Below are positions 43,066 through 52,395 of a stretch of 64,000 bases of DNA, one piece after another. The position numbers and the translations under genes are program-made. The stretch covers positions 372,001 to 436,000 of the forward strand of contig JAWKUA010000001.1 of NCBI GenBank assembly GCA_041398785.1, given 5' to 3'. This DNA comes from Planctomycetaceae bacterium (lineage in GTDB: Bacteria; Planctomycetota; Planctomycetia; Planctomycetales; Planctomycetaceae). The notes under the pieces are model-generated. The model ran no database searches and was not told the origin of the DNA. It saw nothing but the letters and a program-made list of their open reading frames with translations. Within the stretch, counting starts at the first letter, position 1; each line of letters begins with the position of its first letter.

Positions 43066-44946
43066 ATGAACACGCTGCTCTGTCGATTTCTGATTCTGCC
43101 CGCGGCACTGATAATGCCGACGGCCTCAGTCGCCGCTCAGGATGCGCCGTCGCCGCGACCGTCGGCACCCGACATTCCCGACAATGATGCTCTGGCATTT
43201 ACCGGCGAGATCGTTCTGCCGGATATCGCTCGCTTCAATAACCTTCCCAAACGGATGTTTCTGGAACCCGACCTGTCGCTTCCGGAACCACTCTACTACC
43301 TCGGCGAGGAATTCCCGAAGACGTTTGGACGCCTGCTGGCTGGTGAGTACGAAGCCGGCCTTCAGGCGGAAGCCGTGTATTCGCTGCGCAGAATTGCCGT
43401 CAACAAATACGCGGACACAAGTGCGTACGTTTCCGATATTCAGCGGCTGATGAACACGTCGCCCGATCGTGATCTGAAGCGAGCCTGCGCACTCGCGCTT
43501 TGTGCCATGGAAATCTCGGCTGCCGACACGGATCTGCTGGCATTTTGCACTCCGGAATGGCAGGACATTTCCGAAAGTGTCGAAACCGCACTGGCTCGCT
43601 GGAAGTCACCTGTTGCAGTTCCCATCTGGAAGCAGCGCGTGGAAAACATCGGCGACTTCACAACTCTGTCGGTGCGTCTGGCCTGCCAGGGACTTGCATC
43701 TCTTCAAGTGACGGATTCAGTGCCGGTGCTGAAAAACGTGCTTCAGAACTCACAGAATCCGTTTCCCGTTCGTCGCGCGGCCGCTGCTGCCATTGCCCGG
43801 CTGGCTCACGACGACGCGATCACACTGGCGACGGAATACCAATCCGGCGGCATCCCCGAACGTCTGATGGCAGTGGCTTTGCTGGGTGACGCCGAAAGCG
43901 ATGCCGCTCTGACCTTGCTGCACACAATGTGCGGCGACGAAACTCTGGCCGTCGCATCACAAGCCTGGGAGACACTGGAAACACTTAGCCCGGAACGCCT
44001 GCTGGACCGGCTGGACGAAGGATGGCGGCATCCGGAAGCCAACGTGCGATTTGTCACCGTTCGCATGTTTCGAAAGTTTCCGTCGGAGCCGCACTGTGAA
44101 GGCCTGCAAAGAATGCTGGCGGACATTCACATCGGTGTACGCAACGCGGCACGACGGTCACTGGTGGAGCTGACTGACAGCAACCCCGAACTGCGCGACG
44201 GAATTCTGCTGCGGGCCGGTCGAGCACTCACGGACAGCGACAGTAACTGGCAGCGTCTGGAACAATCCCTGCTGATCCTTGGACAATTAAAGCATCCGCC
44301 TTTTCAAAAAGACTGCGTTCCGCTGCTTCTGCATGAAAAGGCGGAAGTCATGGTCACGGCCGCCTGGGTGCTGCACCTGATGCCGCGTCACGAACTGTCG
44401 GAGGAAATCGCAGAGATCACGCTTGCTCAGCGTGAACTGATGAAGGGCCAGACATGGTCCGAAGCGCTGACCAGAGGCATCCATGAGCAGATGACGCACC
44501 TGTTTCAGCATTCCGGACTGACTCGCCAGCGAAAGGTCTATGGTCTCACAAAGGACCAGTACAACAAGGGCTCGGGACTCGCTCACGTCGCACGTGCTGC
44601 CGGACTATGGGCGCTGGGATTTTTCGAGGAAGGCAATCCGGACCCGGACCTGATCCAGGCGTATCTGGAGCGAATCTTCGACGACGATCCGCTGAACCCC
44701 GAAGACGATCGCGTGAGAGCCATTTCCGTGATGGCCATCGGCCGCATGAATGGACGCGGGTACGTCGACGACCTTCAGCGTGCTCACGATCGATTTCACA
44801 CCTTCAGCATCGTCGGCCAGGCCGTGAGGTTTACCATGCCCATCATCGGCGGACCCGAAATGCCGGTTCCCGAACATCCCAACCATCAACACGGGTTCTG
44901 GATTCTGGCGCCATACAAAGGGACGCTGGCTGGCAAGGCTGAGTAA
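43066..44946 (+). CDS. Exported HEAT-repeat protein, last gene of the ABC operon
   Basis: A 626-residue protein with a signal peptide (LILPAALIMPTASVAAQ), then alpha-helical repeats of HEAT/armadillo type throughout. Examples are AEAVYSLRRIAVNKYADTS, FPVRRAAAAAIARLAHDD, ASQAWETLETLSPERL, IGVRNAARRSLVELTD and DDRVRAISVMAIGRMNG. No catalytic motif is visible. It starts 3 bp after the permease stop, so it is almost certainly co-transcribed and probably acts as a periplasmic scaffold for the transporter. Confidence 0.85.
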   Translation: MNTLLCRFLILPAALIMPTASVAAQDAPSPRPSAPDIPDNDALAFTGEIVLPDIARFNNLPKRMFLEPDLSLPEPLYYLGEEFPKTFGRLLAGEYEAGLQAEAVYSLRRIAVNKYADTSAYVSDIQRLMNTSPDRDLKRACALALCAMEISAADTDLLAFCTPEWQDISESVETALARWKSPVAVPIWKQRVENIGDFTTLSVRLACQGLASLQVTDSVPVLKNVLQNSQNPFPVRRAAAAAIARLAHDDAITLATEYQSGGIPERLMAVALLGDAESDAALTLLHTMCGDETLAVASQAWETLETLSPERLLDRLDEGWRHPEANVRFVTVRMFRKFPSEPHCEGLQRMLADIHIGVRNAARRSLVELTDSNPELRDGILLRAGRALTDSDSNWQRLEQSLLILGQLKHPPFQKDCVPLLLHEKAEVMVTAAWVLHLMPRHELSEEIAEITLAQRELMKGQTWSEALTRGIHEQMTHLFQHSGLTRQRKVYGLTKDQYNKGSGLAHVARAAGLWALGFFEEGNPDPDLIQAYLERIFDDDPLNPEDDRVRAISVMAIGRMNGRGYVDDLQRAHDRFHTFSIVGQAVRFTMPIIGGPEMPVPEHPNHQHGFWILAPYKGTLAGKAE

Positions 44947-45055
44947 TCCCGGACGGTTGTCGGACACATTCCCGGTTCACGTCACCGCGTCCGTTGCCTG
45001 CCGGTTTTTTGTCTGCTGATTTGCGGTGAATGCGTCAGCACCGTAACATCGCCGA

Positions 45056-45076
45056 CTGGCCGGGACATCCGGCCAG
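45056..45076. repeat. Perfect 8-bp palindrome upstream of the oxidoreductase
   Basis: CTGGCCGG-GACAT-CCGGCCAG, 44 bp before the start codon of the Gfo/Idh/MocA gene. It could be an operator or a 5' leader hairpin; it has no T-run, so it is not a typical terminator for the upstream operon. Confidence 0.35.
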
Positions 45077-45120
45077 CCAGCACCGTTCGATCGCATTTTC
45101 CAGTTGGAGTGAACAGCACT

Positions 45121-46455
45121 ATGTCGAACCAGAACAGCAATTCGTCCCGCCGGGATTTCCTGAAGTCGTCGTCCGCCGCCGTGACTGCAGGAGCGGCGCT
45201 CAGCAGTCTTAGCGCCGTGCAGGCGGCTCACGTCAGCTTTGACGAGACGGTTCGTCTGGGAATGATCGGCTGCGGCGGTCGCTGTACCGGTGCTGCGGAA
45301 CAGGCGATGAACACCGAGGGCCCGACGAAACTGGTCGCGATGGCCGATGTCTTCGAAGACCGCCTGCAGGGAAGTCTGCAGACGCTGCAGCGAGCTCATA
45401 AGGAAAAGGTTGATGTACCCGCAGAGCGCCAGTTCATCGGCTACGATGCGTACCAGAAGGTGCTGGAACAGGACATCGATGTTGTACTTATCGCGACACC
45501 TCCGGGATTTCGGCCGCTGCACTTTGAGGCTGCCGTAAAGGCCGGTAAACACATCTTCGCGGAAAAGCCCGTCGCCGTGGACGCTCCCGGAATTCGCAGG
45601 TTCATGGCGGCCGTCGAGGAATCGAAGAGGAAGAACCTGCTGGTCCAGATCGGACTGCAGCGCCGGCATGAACGAGCCTACATGGAGACGATCCAGCGGC
45701 TGCAGGACGGAGCCATCGGCGAAATCGTTGCCGCGCGAGCCTACTGGAACAGCGGGTACCTGTGGGTCAAACCCCGCGAAGAAGGTCAGACGGAAATGGA
45801 GTATCAGATGCGCAACTGGTACTACTTCAACTGGCTGTGCGGTGACCATATCGTGGAACAGCATATCCACAATATCGACGTCATTAACTGGCTGATGGGA
45901 ACTCACCCGATCAAGGGTCAGGGAGTCGGCGGTCGGCAGGTTCGGACCGGAAAGGAATTCGGTGAAATCTACGACCACCACATGATTGAGTTTACGTACG
46001 GTGAAACACCCTTCGGGAACAATACCGTCATGCTCAGCGAGTGCCGGCACATCAACAACTGCTGGAACATGGTGGATGAGTTCGCTCACGGCACAAAAGG
46101 CTCCTGTCACATCGGCGGCGCCAGAATCTTCGACGCGAAGGGCAATGAGGCGTGGAGCTACGGACGCGGCGGTCGCGGAGGTCACCAGCAGGAACACCAC
46201 GACCTGTTTGCCGATTTCCGGGCCGGAAAACGTCCGAACGAAGGTGAGTACGGTGCTCACAGCACGATGACTGCGATCTTTGGCCGTATGTGCAGCTACA
46301 GCGGCGCTGAACTGACATGGGATCAGTGCTACAACTCCGAACAGGTAATTTCCCCCGTCGAAAACTACCATAGTTTCACTGACGAGCCGCCGGTGCTGCC
46401 GAACGAAGACCTGACCTACAACATCCCGATGCCAGGCGAGACAAAAGTCCTTTAG
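45121..46455 (+). CDS. Tat-exported Gfo/Idh/MocA family oxidoreductase
   Basis: A 444-residue NAD(P)-dependent oxidoreductase-like protein. The ATG at 45121 is preferred over an in-frame GTG at 45109, with GGAG upstream. It carries a Tat signal (SSRRDFLKSSSAA), the Rossmann motif LGMIGCGGRC (residues 46-55), DVVLIATPPGF and the family signature HIFAEKPVAVD. The C-terminal domain has GDHIVEQHIHNIDVINWLMG, with the HIxDxxxW-type active-site region. Family members act on sugars or inositols; export by Tat with bound cofactor is typical in planctomycetes. The substrate is unknown. Confidence 0.9.
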   Translation: MSNQNSNSSRRDFLKSSSAAVTAGAALSSLSAVQAAHVSFDETVRLGMIGCGGRCTGAAEQAMNTEGPTKLVAMADVFEDRLQGSLQTLQRAHKEKVDVPAERQFIGYDAYQKVLEQDIDVVLIATPPGFRPLHFEAAVKAGKHIFAEKPVAVDAPGIRRFMAAVEESKRKNLLVQIGLQRRHERAYMETIQRLQDGAIGEIVAARAYWNSGYLWVKPREEGQTEMEYQMRNWYYFNWLCGDHIVEQHIHNIDVINWLMGTHPIKGQGVGGRQVRTGKEFGEIYDHHMIEFTYGETPFGNNTVMLSECRHINNCWNMVDEFAHGTKGSCHIGGARIFDAKGNEAWSYGRGGRGGHQQEHHDLFADFRAGKRPNEGEYGAHSTMTAIFGRMCSYSGAELTWDQCYNSEQVISPVENYHSFTDEPPVLPNEDLTYNIPMPGETKVL

Positions 46456-46999
46456 TGGTCTGTCACGCGTCATCTGATGAGTGAAGATGTGGGATCGGAC
46501 GTTTGTTTGGGAGGGCGAGGCGCCTGTTCAGCCGCGCGTACCACGCGATGTCCGTTGGGGAATCCGCTCGACGCGTACCTCGCCTCCCGAATCGCGCCCG
46601 ATTGCAGCCACCATCCAATCCATCAATATTCGGCTGCCGAAGCGCTAGTGTTTCGTCAGGCATAAATCGATGGGTCGTGTGCCACTGGCCGTGCCAGTGC
46701 TCTGCAACATTGAACACACTGGCACAGCCGGTGGCACACATCAAAACACGATGGACAAGGCACTAGCCAGTTACTGCGGCGTCGGCCGCCGCCGGTGATT
46801 GCCAGCCAGTTCTGAATCGCCATCCGGCGAATGAAGCGCGGGCTGTTGCGGACCCTGAGGGATGGCCCACTGCAATAATTGGCAATCATAGAGCCACGGA
46901 TCGACCCGTCCGTGTCTCTTATTGGTTTTCCGGTGATGTCGGCGGCCGCATGCGTGTTCGCGGCCAACTGTACTCACCTGCACCCGGCGTGGCGTCCTG
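46456..46999. other. Intergenic region with dispersed palindromic repeats
   Basis: No supported gene. It contains the long inverted repeat listed separately at 46678-46738, a second hairpin CACGGA (46895-46900) / TCCGTG (46909-46914), and a GGGAGGGCGAGGCGCCTG stretch near 46510. These look like short non-coding repeat elements accumulated between genes. Confidence 0.5.
46678..46738. repeat. 61-bp imperfect inverted repeat (MITE- or REP-like)
   Basis: The left arm TGTGCCACTGGCCGTGCCAG plus TG (46678-46699) pairs with the right arm 46717-46738 at 20 of 22 positions, with a 17-base loop. Both mismatches are transitions that keep G-U pairing in one strand's RNA. The arms are themselves built of TGCCA/TGGCA units. 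No transposase is nearby, so it is either a non-autonomous element or a structured RNA/terminator. Confidence 0.65.
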
Positions 47000-48436
47000 A
47001 TGTCTGAGTCCCAATTCGAATCGCCGCCGCCGGATTCGGCGTCGCTGTCCGCTGAGCCGACGATCCCACAGCTTGAAGCCGCCGTCGCGGCGGAATTGAG
47101 CCCCATTCGGCGCGAACTGCGCGCCGAGTCCATTACGCTGCGCATTCGATGGTTCGGCCTGGTCGTTGGTTACCTGCTGGCTAACGCCGGTGATATTTTC
47201 GAAGCGGCGGACCGCGGTGGGCGCCAGGCCGAACTCAACACGATTCTGACACTTGGCGCTGTGTACGCGATCGTCGACACGTGGTGGAGTCTGCGGGGAA
47301 AGGTCTTTCTGGCCGAATTCCGCATCCTCGTCTCAGTCATGGAAGCACTGTTTATCGGCCTGCTTTGCTATTTTGACCAGGGCATCGACAGTCCCTTTCG
47401 TTTCTACTATTTCCTGTCGCTGCTTGTCTGCGCCATTCGGCATCCACCATCGCTGACTTTTACAACATTCGTTCTTCATGCGCTCAGCTACACGGTTCTG
47501 GGACTGAACTCGACCGAAAATGGTCGCGGCGACACGGTTGTGCTGCTGTTGACACTCGTGTTTCTCGGCTGGACAACGTGGGCGATTATTTCGCTGACCG
47601 GGCTGTTGAAAATGGCCGAACGCAGGCTCGGGGAACTCAACGAAGAGCTTCGCGAGAATCAGTCTCTGCTGGAACACCGTATTCGCGAACGCACCAAAGC
47701 TCTGCAGGAATCGCAGGCGCTGCTCGTGCAGCAGGAAAAGCAGGCCGCCTTCGGACTGCTCGCGGCCGGCATCGCCCACGAAGTCGGAAATCCGCTGGCG
47801 TCCATCAGTTCCATCGTGCAGATGCTGAAACGCCGCATTCAGGATGACTACATCCATGAACGGCTGGAGATCGTTTCCGGCCAGTTGCGGCGAATTCAGC
47901 GGATTCTGGGAGAACTTGTCGGATTCAGTCGTCCGGCTAACGAAAACGTCACCGTTGTTGACATTCACGCGGCAATCAACAACGCCCTCAGCATCGCCAA
48001 GTATTACAAGCGCTGGAAGGGCAAGAGGGTCGAAGTCCACCTCGCGCCGGATATGCCGCCGATCAGGACCGTCTATGATCAGTTGGTGCAGGTTGTCCTG
48101 AATCTGGTCCTGAATGCACTCGACGCAACGGACGAAGGCGCGTCGATTCGAGTCACAACTGCAATCGGCGAACCTGATACCTCCGGCCGGGCGCTCGTGA
48201 CGATTTCAATCGAAGATGAAGGGCACGGCATCCCCCCAGAAGCTCAGCAAAGCATCTTTCAGCCATACTTCACGACAAAGTCGACGGGGACTGGACTGGG
48301 CCTGTTCGTCTGCCGTCAACTGGCGGAAAACGAACTCGACGGAGCGATCGAACTCGTCAGATCGGACAGTTCAGGAACAGAATTCCGCATCCTGCTGTCC
48401 GCAGCCTCCGCACCGATTCGACCCGCAGCCGGGTAA
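47000..48436 (+). CDS. Membrane-bound sensor histidine kinase
   Basis: A 478-residue kinase. An N-terminal region of about 200 residues has five or six membrane helices and no obvious periplasmic sensor domain. A coiled coil (GELNEELRENQSLLEHRIRERTKAL) leads to the H box AAGIAHEVGNPLASI (His near 260), N box QVVLNLVLNALDAT, G1 IEDEGHGIPP and G2 GTGLGLFVCRQL. The HExGNPL form is of the NtrB/ZraS-like group. No response regulator is adjacent, so it is an orphan kinase here. The gene converges with cfa. Confidence 0.92.
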   Translation: MSESQFESPPPDSASLSAEPTIPQLEAAVAAELSPIRRELRAESITLRIRWFGLVVGYLLANAGDIFEAADRGGRQAELNTILTLGAVYAIVDTWWSLRGKVFLAEFRILVSVMEALFIGLLCYFDQGIDSPFRFYYFLSLLVCAIRHPPSLTFTTFVLHALSYTVLGLNSTENGRGDTVVLLLTLVFLGWTTWAIISLTGLLKMAERRLGELNEELRENQSLLEHRIRERTKALQESQALLVQQEKQAAFGLLAAGIAHEVGNPLASISSIVQMLKRRIQDDYIHERLEIVSGQLRRIQRILGELVGFSRPANENVTVVDIHAAINNALSIAKYYKRWKGKRVEVHLAPDMPPIRTVYDQLVQVVLNLVLNALDATDEGASIRVTTAIGEPDTSGRALVTISIEDEGHGIPPEAQQSIFQPYFTTKSTGTGLGLFVCRQLAENELDGAIELVRSDSSGTEFRILLSAASAPIRPAAG

Positions 48437-48500
48437 TTCAAACCGGCCACCGACCATCAGGGCTGAGCACGCCGACAGCGAATTTTGCCTTGTGATTTCG

Positions 48501-49868
48501 TCACGCCGCGCGTCGATATGGCTGACTCGGCGCAGCCGCCGGCGGCCCGACGCGATACAGATGTTCCCGGGTACACGGCATGCCGGACACGCCGCGCGAC
48601 GCGTGGCGTGTGGCGACCGTCTGATAGATGCGAGCACCGCCGTCACCCAGAGCAAAGACGCATCCGGTCAGATACAAAATCCACATGCGGTACTTTTCTT
48701 CGCCAATAAAAGCGATCGCAGCGTCTTTGTTTTCTTCCAGCCGCCGGCACCAGTGTCGGCATGTCAGCGAATAATGATCCCGCCAGCCTTCAACATCGTG
48801 GACGTCGAATCCGCTGGATTCCATGCACTGTACCATGTGCCCAAGATGATCCAGTTCGCCGCCCGGAAAGATGTATTTTGCCAGCAGGCGCCGCTCCGGT
48901 GACATCCTGCGGAACGCCCTGTCGGACATCTTTCCGGGCCGCGTGATTCCGTGATTCAGAAACATCCCGCGATCAGGCAGCAGCGAACTTACCTTGCGCA
49001 TGTAGCCGGCCATGTTGTCGATGCCGACGTGCTCGACCATTCCAATGCTGGCGATCTTATCGAACGGACCTTCGACGTCCGCGTAGTCGCACAACTCGAC
49101 ATCCACAAGATCACCCAGTCCGCGCGTTGCGATTCGCTGCCTTGCCAGAATCAGTTGCTCTTCCGAAAGCGTGATGCCAAGTGCCCGCACGCCGTAGTGC
49201 TCGGCCGCATGACAGATAAGCGCCCCCCAGCCGCAGCCGATGTCCAGAAAACGTTCTCCTTCACGAAGCTGCAGCTTCCGGCAGATCATGTCCAGTTTGT
49301 TTACCTGAGCCTGTTCCAGAGATTCATTCCAGTCGCGGAAGTAGGCACAGCTATAGACCATCTGTTCATCGAGAAACAGTCTGTAGAAATCGTTGCTGAG
49401 GTCGTAGTGAAACTGAATGAAGTCCCGGTTTTCGACCTGCTGCCGGTTGAGCCCGGTTTCGTCGCCGGAGTAGCGGTGCCGTACCGACGTATCCTCACCG
49501 CGCGCCGTCAGGAAGGATGCGGCGAATCTCGCCATCAGCCCCAGCGGCAATTTGCGAGTCTTCCGGCGGCTGTTCTTGACACGAGCCGTCTCGATGAGCG
49601 TAACCAGGTCAGAGCCGGAATAGTCGATCGAACCCCGCGCATACAATCGCAATACCGTGTCGGCTGTAGGTTTCCGAAGCAGTGTCCCGATAACGCCGGG
49701 GCTGCGGATCACGATCTCCAAACCAGGAACCACCTTCTCGCCAAGCGGCACGACGGTTCCGTCCCACAATCGAATCGATACCGACGAATTCAACCGGGTG
49801 CGCAGGTAGTCGAATAGCTCAACGGCACACAGAATCTGTCGTCGGGATCGTGAATTCCTGCTGAACAT
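48501..49868 (-). CDS. cfa: Cyclopropane-fatty-acyl-phospholipid synthase
   Basis: SAM-dependent methylene transfer to double bonds of membrane phospholipid acyl chains. The 455-residue protein has an N-terminal region of about 130 residues typical of CFA synthases. The acyl-binding start is FYRLFLDEQMVYSCAYFRDW, followed by the SAM loop FLDIGCGWGALI, then IASIGMVEHVG (active-site Glu/His region) and FIFPGGELDHLGHM-type motifs (KYIFPGGELDH). The ATG at 49868 has AGGAAGG about 8 bases upstream; a longer open frame reaches 50006 but is not supported. It lies near the fatty-acid genes at 52-56 kb, separated by the YTV gene. Confidence 0.93.
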   Translation of the reverse strand: MFSRNSRSRRQILCAVELFDYLRTRLNSSVSIRLWDGTVVPLGEKVVPGLEIVIRSPGVIGTLLRKPTADTVLRLYARGSIDYSGSDLVTLIETARVKNSRRKTRKLPLGLMARFAASFLTARGEDTSVRHRYSGDETGLNRQQVENRDFIQFHYDLSNDFYRLFLDEQMVYSCAYFRDWNESLEQAQVNKLDMICRKLQLREGERFLDIGCGWGALICHAAEHYGVRALGITLSEEQLILARQRIATRGLGDLVDVELCDYADVEGPFDKIASIGMVEHVGIDNMAGYMRKVSSLLPDRGMFLNHGITRPGKMSDRAFRRMSPERRLLAKYIFPGGELDHLGHMVQCMESSGFDVHDVEGWRDHYSLTCRHWCRRLEENKDAAIAFIGEEKYRMWILYLTGCVFALGDGGARIYQTVATRHASRGVSGMPCTREHLYRVGPPAAAPSQPYRRAA

Positions 49869-50320
49869 CGTGTTCGCCTTCCTGGGTTCGATTCCCTTCT
49901 GTCCCCGGTGACCGCGCGACGTGTCGTTCCAGGCTTGTAACGGCACATGGTCTGCGTCAACTCGGCGGCGCCGTCGGTCCGCTGCTCTTGAACATGATTC
50001 CGACACAGGGCGACTGGAAAGTCCGGTACTGTCCCTGAACAGCGCGGAAGTCTACCGCGATCCTGCGACCCGCTGCGAGGGGAATTTGCTGTTCAGCGAG
50101 GTTCGTTACGGACGTCGCATGCTGCGGAACCTCAGCGGGCTCTGTCGGGTCGGCGGCGGAACAAGCCGTGGAGCGAAGCACGAGCCGTCACGAAGTCGTC
50201 TGCGACGGGCGCAAAAAACAAAGGCACCTCAAGTGGAAACCCACTTGAGGTGCCGATCAGTTTCGTACGCTAAGAACCGGTGGGAAACCGCTTCGAAACG
50301 TGCAATTCATTGGCAAAAGA
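49869..50320. other. Intergenic region upstream of cfa, containing the YTV-gene terminator
   Basis: About 450 bp. Apart from the terminator at 50216-50254 no feature is supported; open frames here lack ribosome-binding sites. The cfa promoter should lie in its left part. Confidence 0.4.
50216..50254 (-). terminator. Rho-independent terminator of the YTV-repeat gene
   Basis: Perfect 14-bp stem GGCACCTCAAGTGG (50223-50236) / CCACTTGAGGTGCC (50241-50254) with a 4-base loop. On the minus strand it is followed by TTTGTTTTTT. It lies 67 bp after the stop of the minus-strand gene at 50321. Confidence 0.9.
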
Positions 50321-51844
50321 TTAGTTGCAGCCGCCGCAGCTTCCGCAGCCGACTGAACCGCAGCCACTTGAGCCGCATCCGCCGCCAACGCCACAGCCAC
50401 CGCCGCACGCCGAAACGGCCGGACGATAGACCTGAGACGTGACAGTCTGGGGCACCATCTGGCAGACCTGCACCGGAACTTCACGTGTTTCCTGACGGTT
50501 CACAGTGACAGTGTAGGTGTAAGGAACCTGCTCAGAAACCTGACGTGCGACCTTGATCGTACGAGTCTGCTGCTGAGGATTGCAAACAGTGACGGTGTAC
50601 GTGTAAGGAACCTGTTCCGTAACCTGTCGCGCGACCTTGATCGTGCGAGTCTGCTGCTGAGCTTCGCAGACGGTGACGGTGTAGGTGTAAGGAACCTGCT
50701 CAGAAACCTGACGTGCAACCTTGAAGGTCCGCGTGCGAGTTTCCGGTGAGCAAGTGGTGACGGTGTAGGTGTAAGGAACCTGCTCCGAAACCTGACGTGC
50801 AACCTTGATCGTTCGCGTACGCTGCTCAGGTCGGTTCACCGTGACAGTGTAGGTGTAAGGCTCCTGAGAGGTCTGCTGCTCGTAAGCAGTATATTCAACC
50901 ACTCGCTGAACCTGATTGGAAACCCAAACGCGGCGAGTTCCGCATCCACCGCAGCCGGACGATGCAATCGCGCCACAGGCACTGGCAACACCGCAGCCGC
51001 CGCAGGCAGAAACAGCACAGCCACCACAGCTTGAAGCACAGCCGCCGCAGCTACCGCAACCGCCGCAGGACGAACCACATCCGCCGCCGCAACCACTGTC
51101 GCAGCCACCGATTGGCTGTTCTTCCCAGTGACCCTGGTCTTCACAGACGGTGCGAGTGCGTGTCACAGGGACGGTGTGACAGACAGTTCGCATTCCCTGA
51201 CGCTGTTCCTGAGAAGGAACCATCACGGTGAAGGTCTGCTGCTGATCTTCATAGACCGTGCGGCAGACGGTGCGTGTTCCCTGACGCTGTTCCTGGCGAG
51301 GAACCATGACCGTGTAGTTCTGCGTCTGGTCTTCGTAGACCGTGCGGCAGACGGTGCGTGTTCCCTGACGCTGTTCCTGGCGCGGAACCATCACAGTGTA
51401 AGTCTGCTGCTGGTCATCATAGACCGTGCGGCAAACTGTGCGGGTTCCCTGTCGCTGTTCCTGAGACGGAACCATGACAGTGTAGGTCTGCTGCTGGTCT
51501 TCCCAGACCGTGCGACAGACAGTGCGTGTTCCCTGACGCTGTTCCTGAACCGGAACGTTCACGGTCACGGTACGAGTCTGAGTCACCATCTGAGGAACCA
51601 TGACGGTTCGCTCAACAGTTTCCCACGTTCCGCAGGCGTCTCCGCCACACCCGACCGATGCTCCACAGCCCCCGCAAGAGCTTGTCACTCCACAGCTTGA
51701 ACCACAAGAACTGGCGCCGCAGGGGCTGCAGCTCGTGGCACAAGGAGCAGAACAACAGGAGCTGACCTTGCTGCCGCAGCAGCTACCAGCTTGTGCAGAC
51801 GCCGTCATCAAAACGGCTGCTGCGAATGACAAGACATAACGCAT
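50321..51844 (-). CDS. YTV-repeat, Cys/Gly-rich cell-envelope protein
   Basis: A 507-residue exported protein (signal MRYVLSFAAAVLMTASAQA, with AAGGAGGAG upstream). A Cys/Gly/Ser-rich block (residues about 20-75) is followed by five copies of a 28-residue repeat of the form VPRQEQRQGTRTVCRTVYED-QxxYTVM. A second Cys/Gly block follows, then five copies of another 28-residue repeat, VARQVSEQVPYTYTVTVC-xPQQQTRTIK. It ends in a third Gly/Cys tail. The YTV motif and high cysteine are those of the YTV proteins proposed as disulphide-crosslinked wall components in Rhodopirellula-type planctomycetes. It has its own strong terminator and is probably highly expressed. Confidence 0.88.
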   Translation of the reverse strand: MRYVLSFAAAVLMTASAQAGSCCGSKVSSCCSAPCATSCSPCGASSCGSSCGVTSSCGGCGASVGCGGDACGTWETVERTVMVPQMVTQTRTVTVNVPVQEQRQGTRTVCRTVWEDQQQTYTVMVPSQEQRQGTRTVCRTVYDDQQQTYTVMVPRQEQRQGTRTVCRTVYEDQTQNYTVMVPRQEQRQGTRTVCRTVYEDQQQTFTVMVPSQEQRQGMRTVCHTVPVTRTRTVCEDQGHWEEQPIGGCDSGCGGGCGSSCGGCGSCGGCASSCGGCAVSACGGCGVASACGAIASSGCGGCGTRRVWVSNQVQRVVEYTAYEQQTSQEPYTYTVTVNRPEQRTRTIKVARQVSEQVPYTYTVTTCSPETRTRTFKVARQVSEQVPYTYTVTVCEAQQQTRTIKVARQVTEQVPYTYTVTVCNPQQQTRTIKVARQVSEQVPYTYTVTVNRQETREVPVQVCQMVPQTVTSQVYRPAVSACGGGCGVGGGCGSSGCGSVGCGSCGGCN

Positions 51845-52395
51845 GTCTCTTCAACTCCTCCTTCGAATCACACTGATTCACAAATTAGGAATTACGCCCC
51901 GAGAACGCCTCGGGTTCCCACTTTGATTCCAAACCAAAGCCCAGCCGTCTAAATTGCACTTAAGGATGAGCTCTTGAACGCCTCCCCCCTAGTCATGTCG
52001 GGGAGAATAACGTTGTGGACAGGAAAAACGGCCCACTTCCGCGACTATAACATGGGGTGTTTGAGAAGAACAACGAAAATGGCAAAAAAAGGACTGTCGA
52101 GAAAAGTATCTCGGTTGTCCATGTCATTGCTGGTTATTCCGACTACAGCGACCCGCGTCCATTTGCGCAGGTTAGGTAAACTTCGAGTGCCGTTTCCAGC
52201 ATTCCGGAGGCAATTTCTTCAAGTTTATGAATCGAGAATCTGCTGCAGATGACAGGGAATTGCGCTGTGTGGTTTCGCTGCGTGCGTTGTCGGCAGGAAG
52301 GGCGGTCAGTATAGTCCGACGCGAAATCGCGAGAGGCACCGCGATCGTTCGCCTTTTTCGTGGAAACCTGACTTCAGTCTCCGGTGTAGCTGTTC
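51845..52395. promoter_or_regulatory. Divergent intergenic region between YTV gene and FabZ-like gene
   Basis: About 550 bp without a supported gene. A possible vegetative promoter for the rightward genes is TTGTCG (52287-52292), 17 bases, TATAGT (52310-52315), about 80 bp before the FabZ-like start. On the YTV side, a small hairpin CCCGAG (51898-51903) / CTCGGG (51909-51914) lies in the likely leader. Confidence 0.4.

Noticed and set aside
44977..46473. 498-codon open frame on the minus strand opposite the Gfo/Idh/MocA gene
   Set aside because: It mirrors a strongly supported oxidoreductase and has no motif or ribosome-binding site of its own.
46460..46770. Short frames on both strands in the 46.5-46.8 kb gap as possible small genes
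   Set aside because: They overlap palindromic repeat DNA and lack ribosome-binding sites.
50400..51600. Regular DNA repeats about 84 bp apart that could suggest a CRISPR-like array
   Set aside because: The period is a multiple of three and encodes conserved protein repeats in one open frame; there are no constant-length unique spacers.
51974..52252. 92-codon plus-strand frame between the YTV and FabZ-like genes
   Set aside because: No ribosome-binding site, domain or signal; base use differs from nearby genes, and it lies in a region expected to hold promoters.
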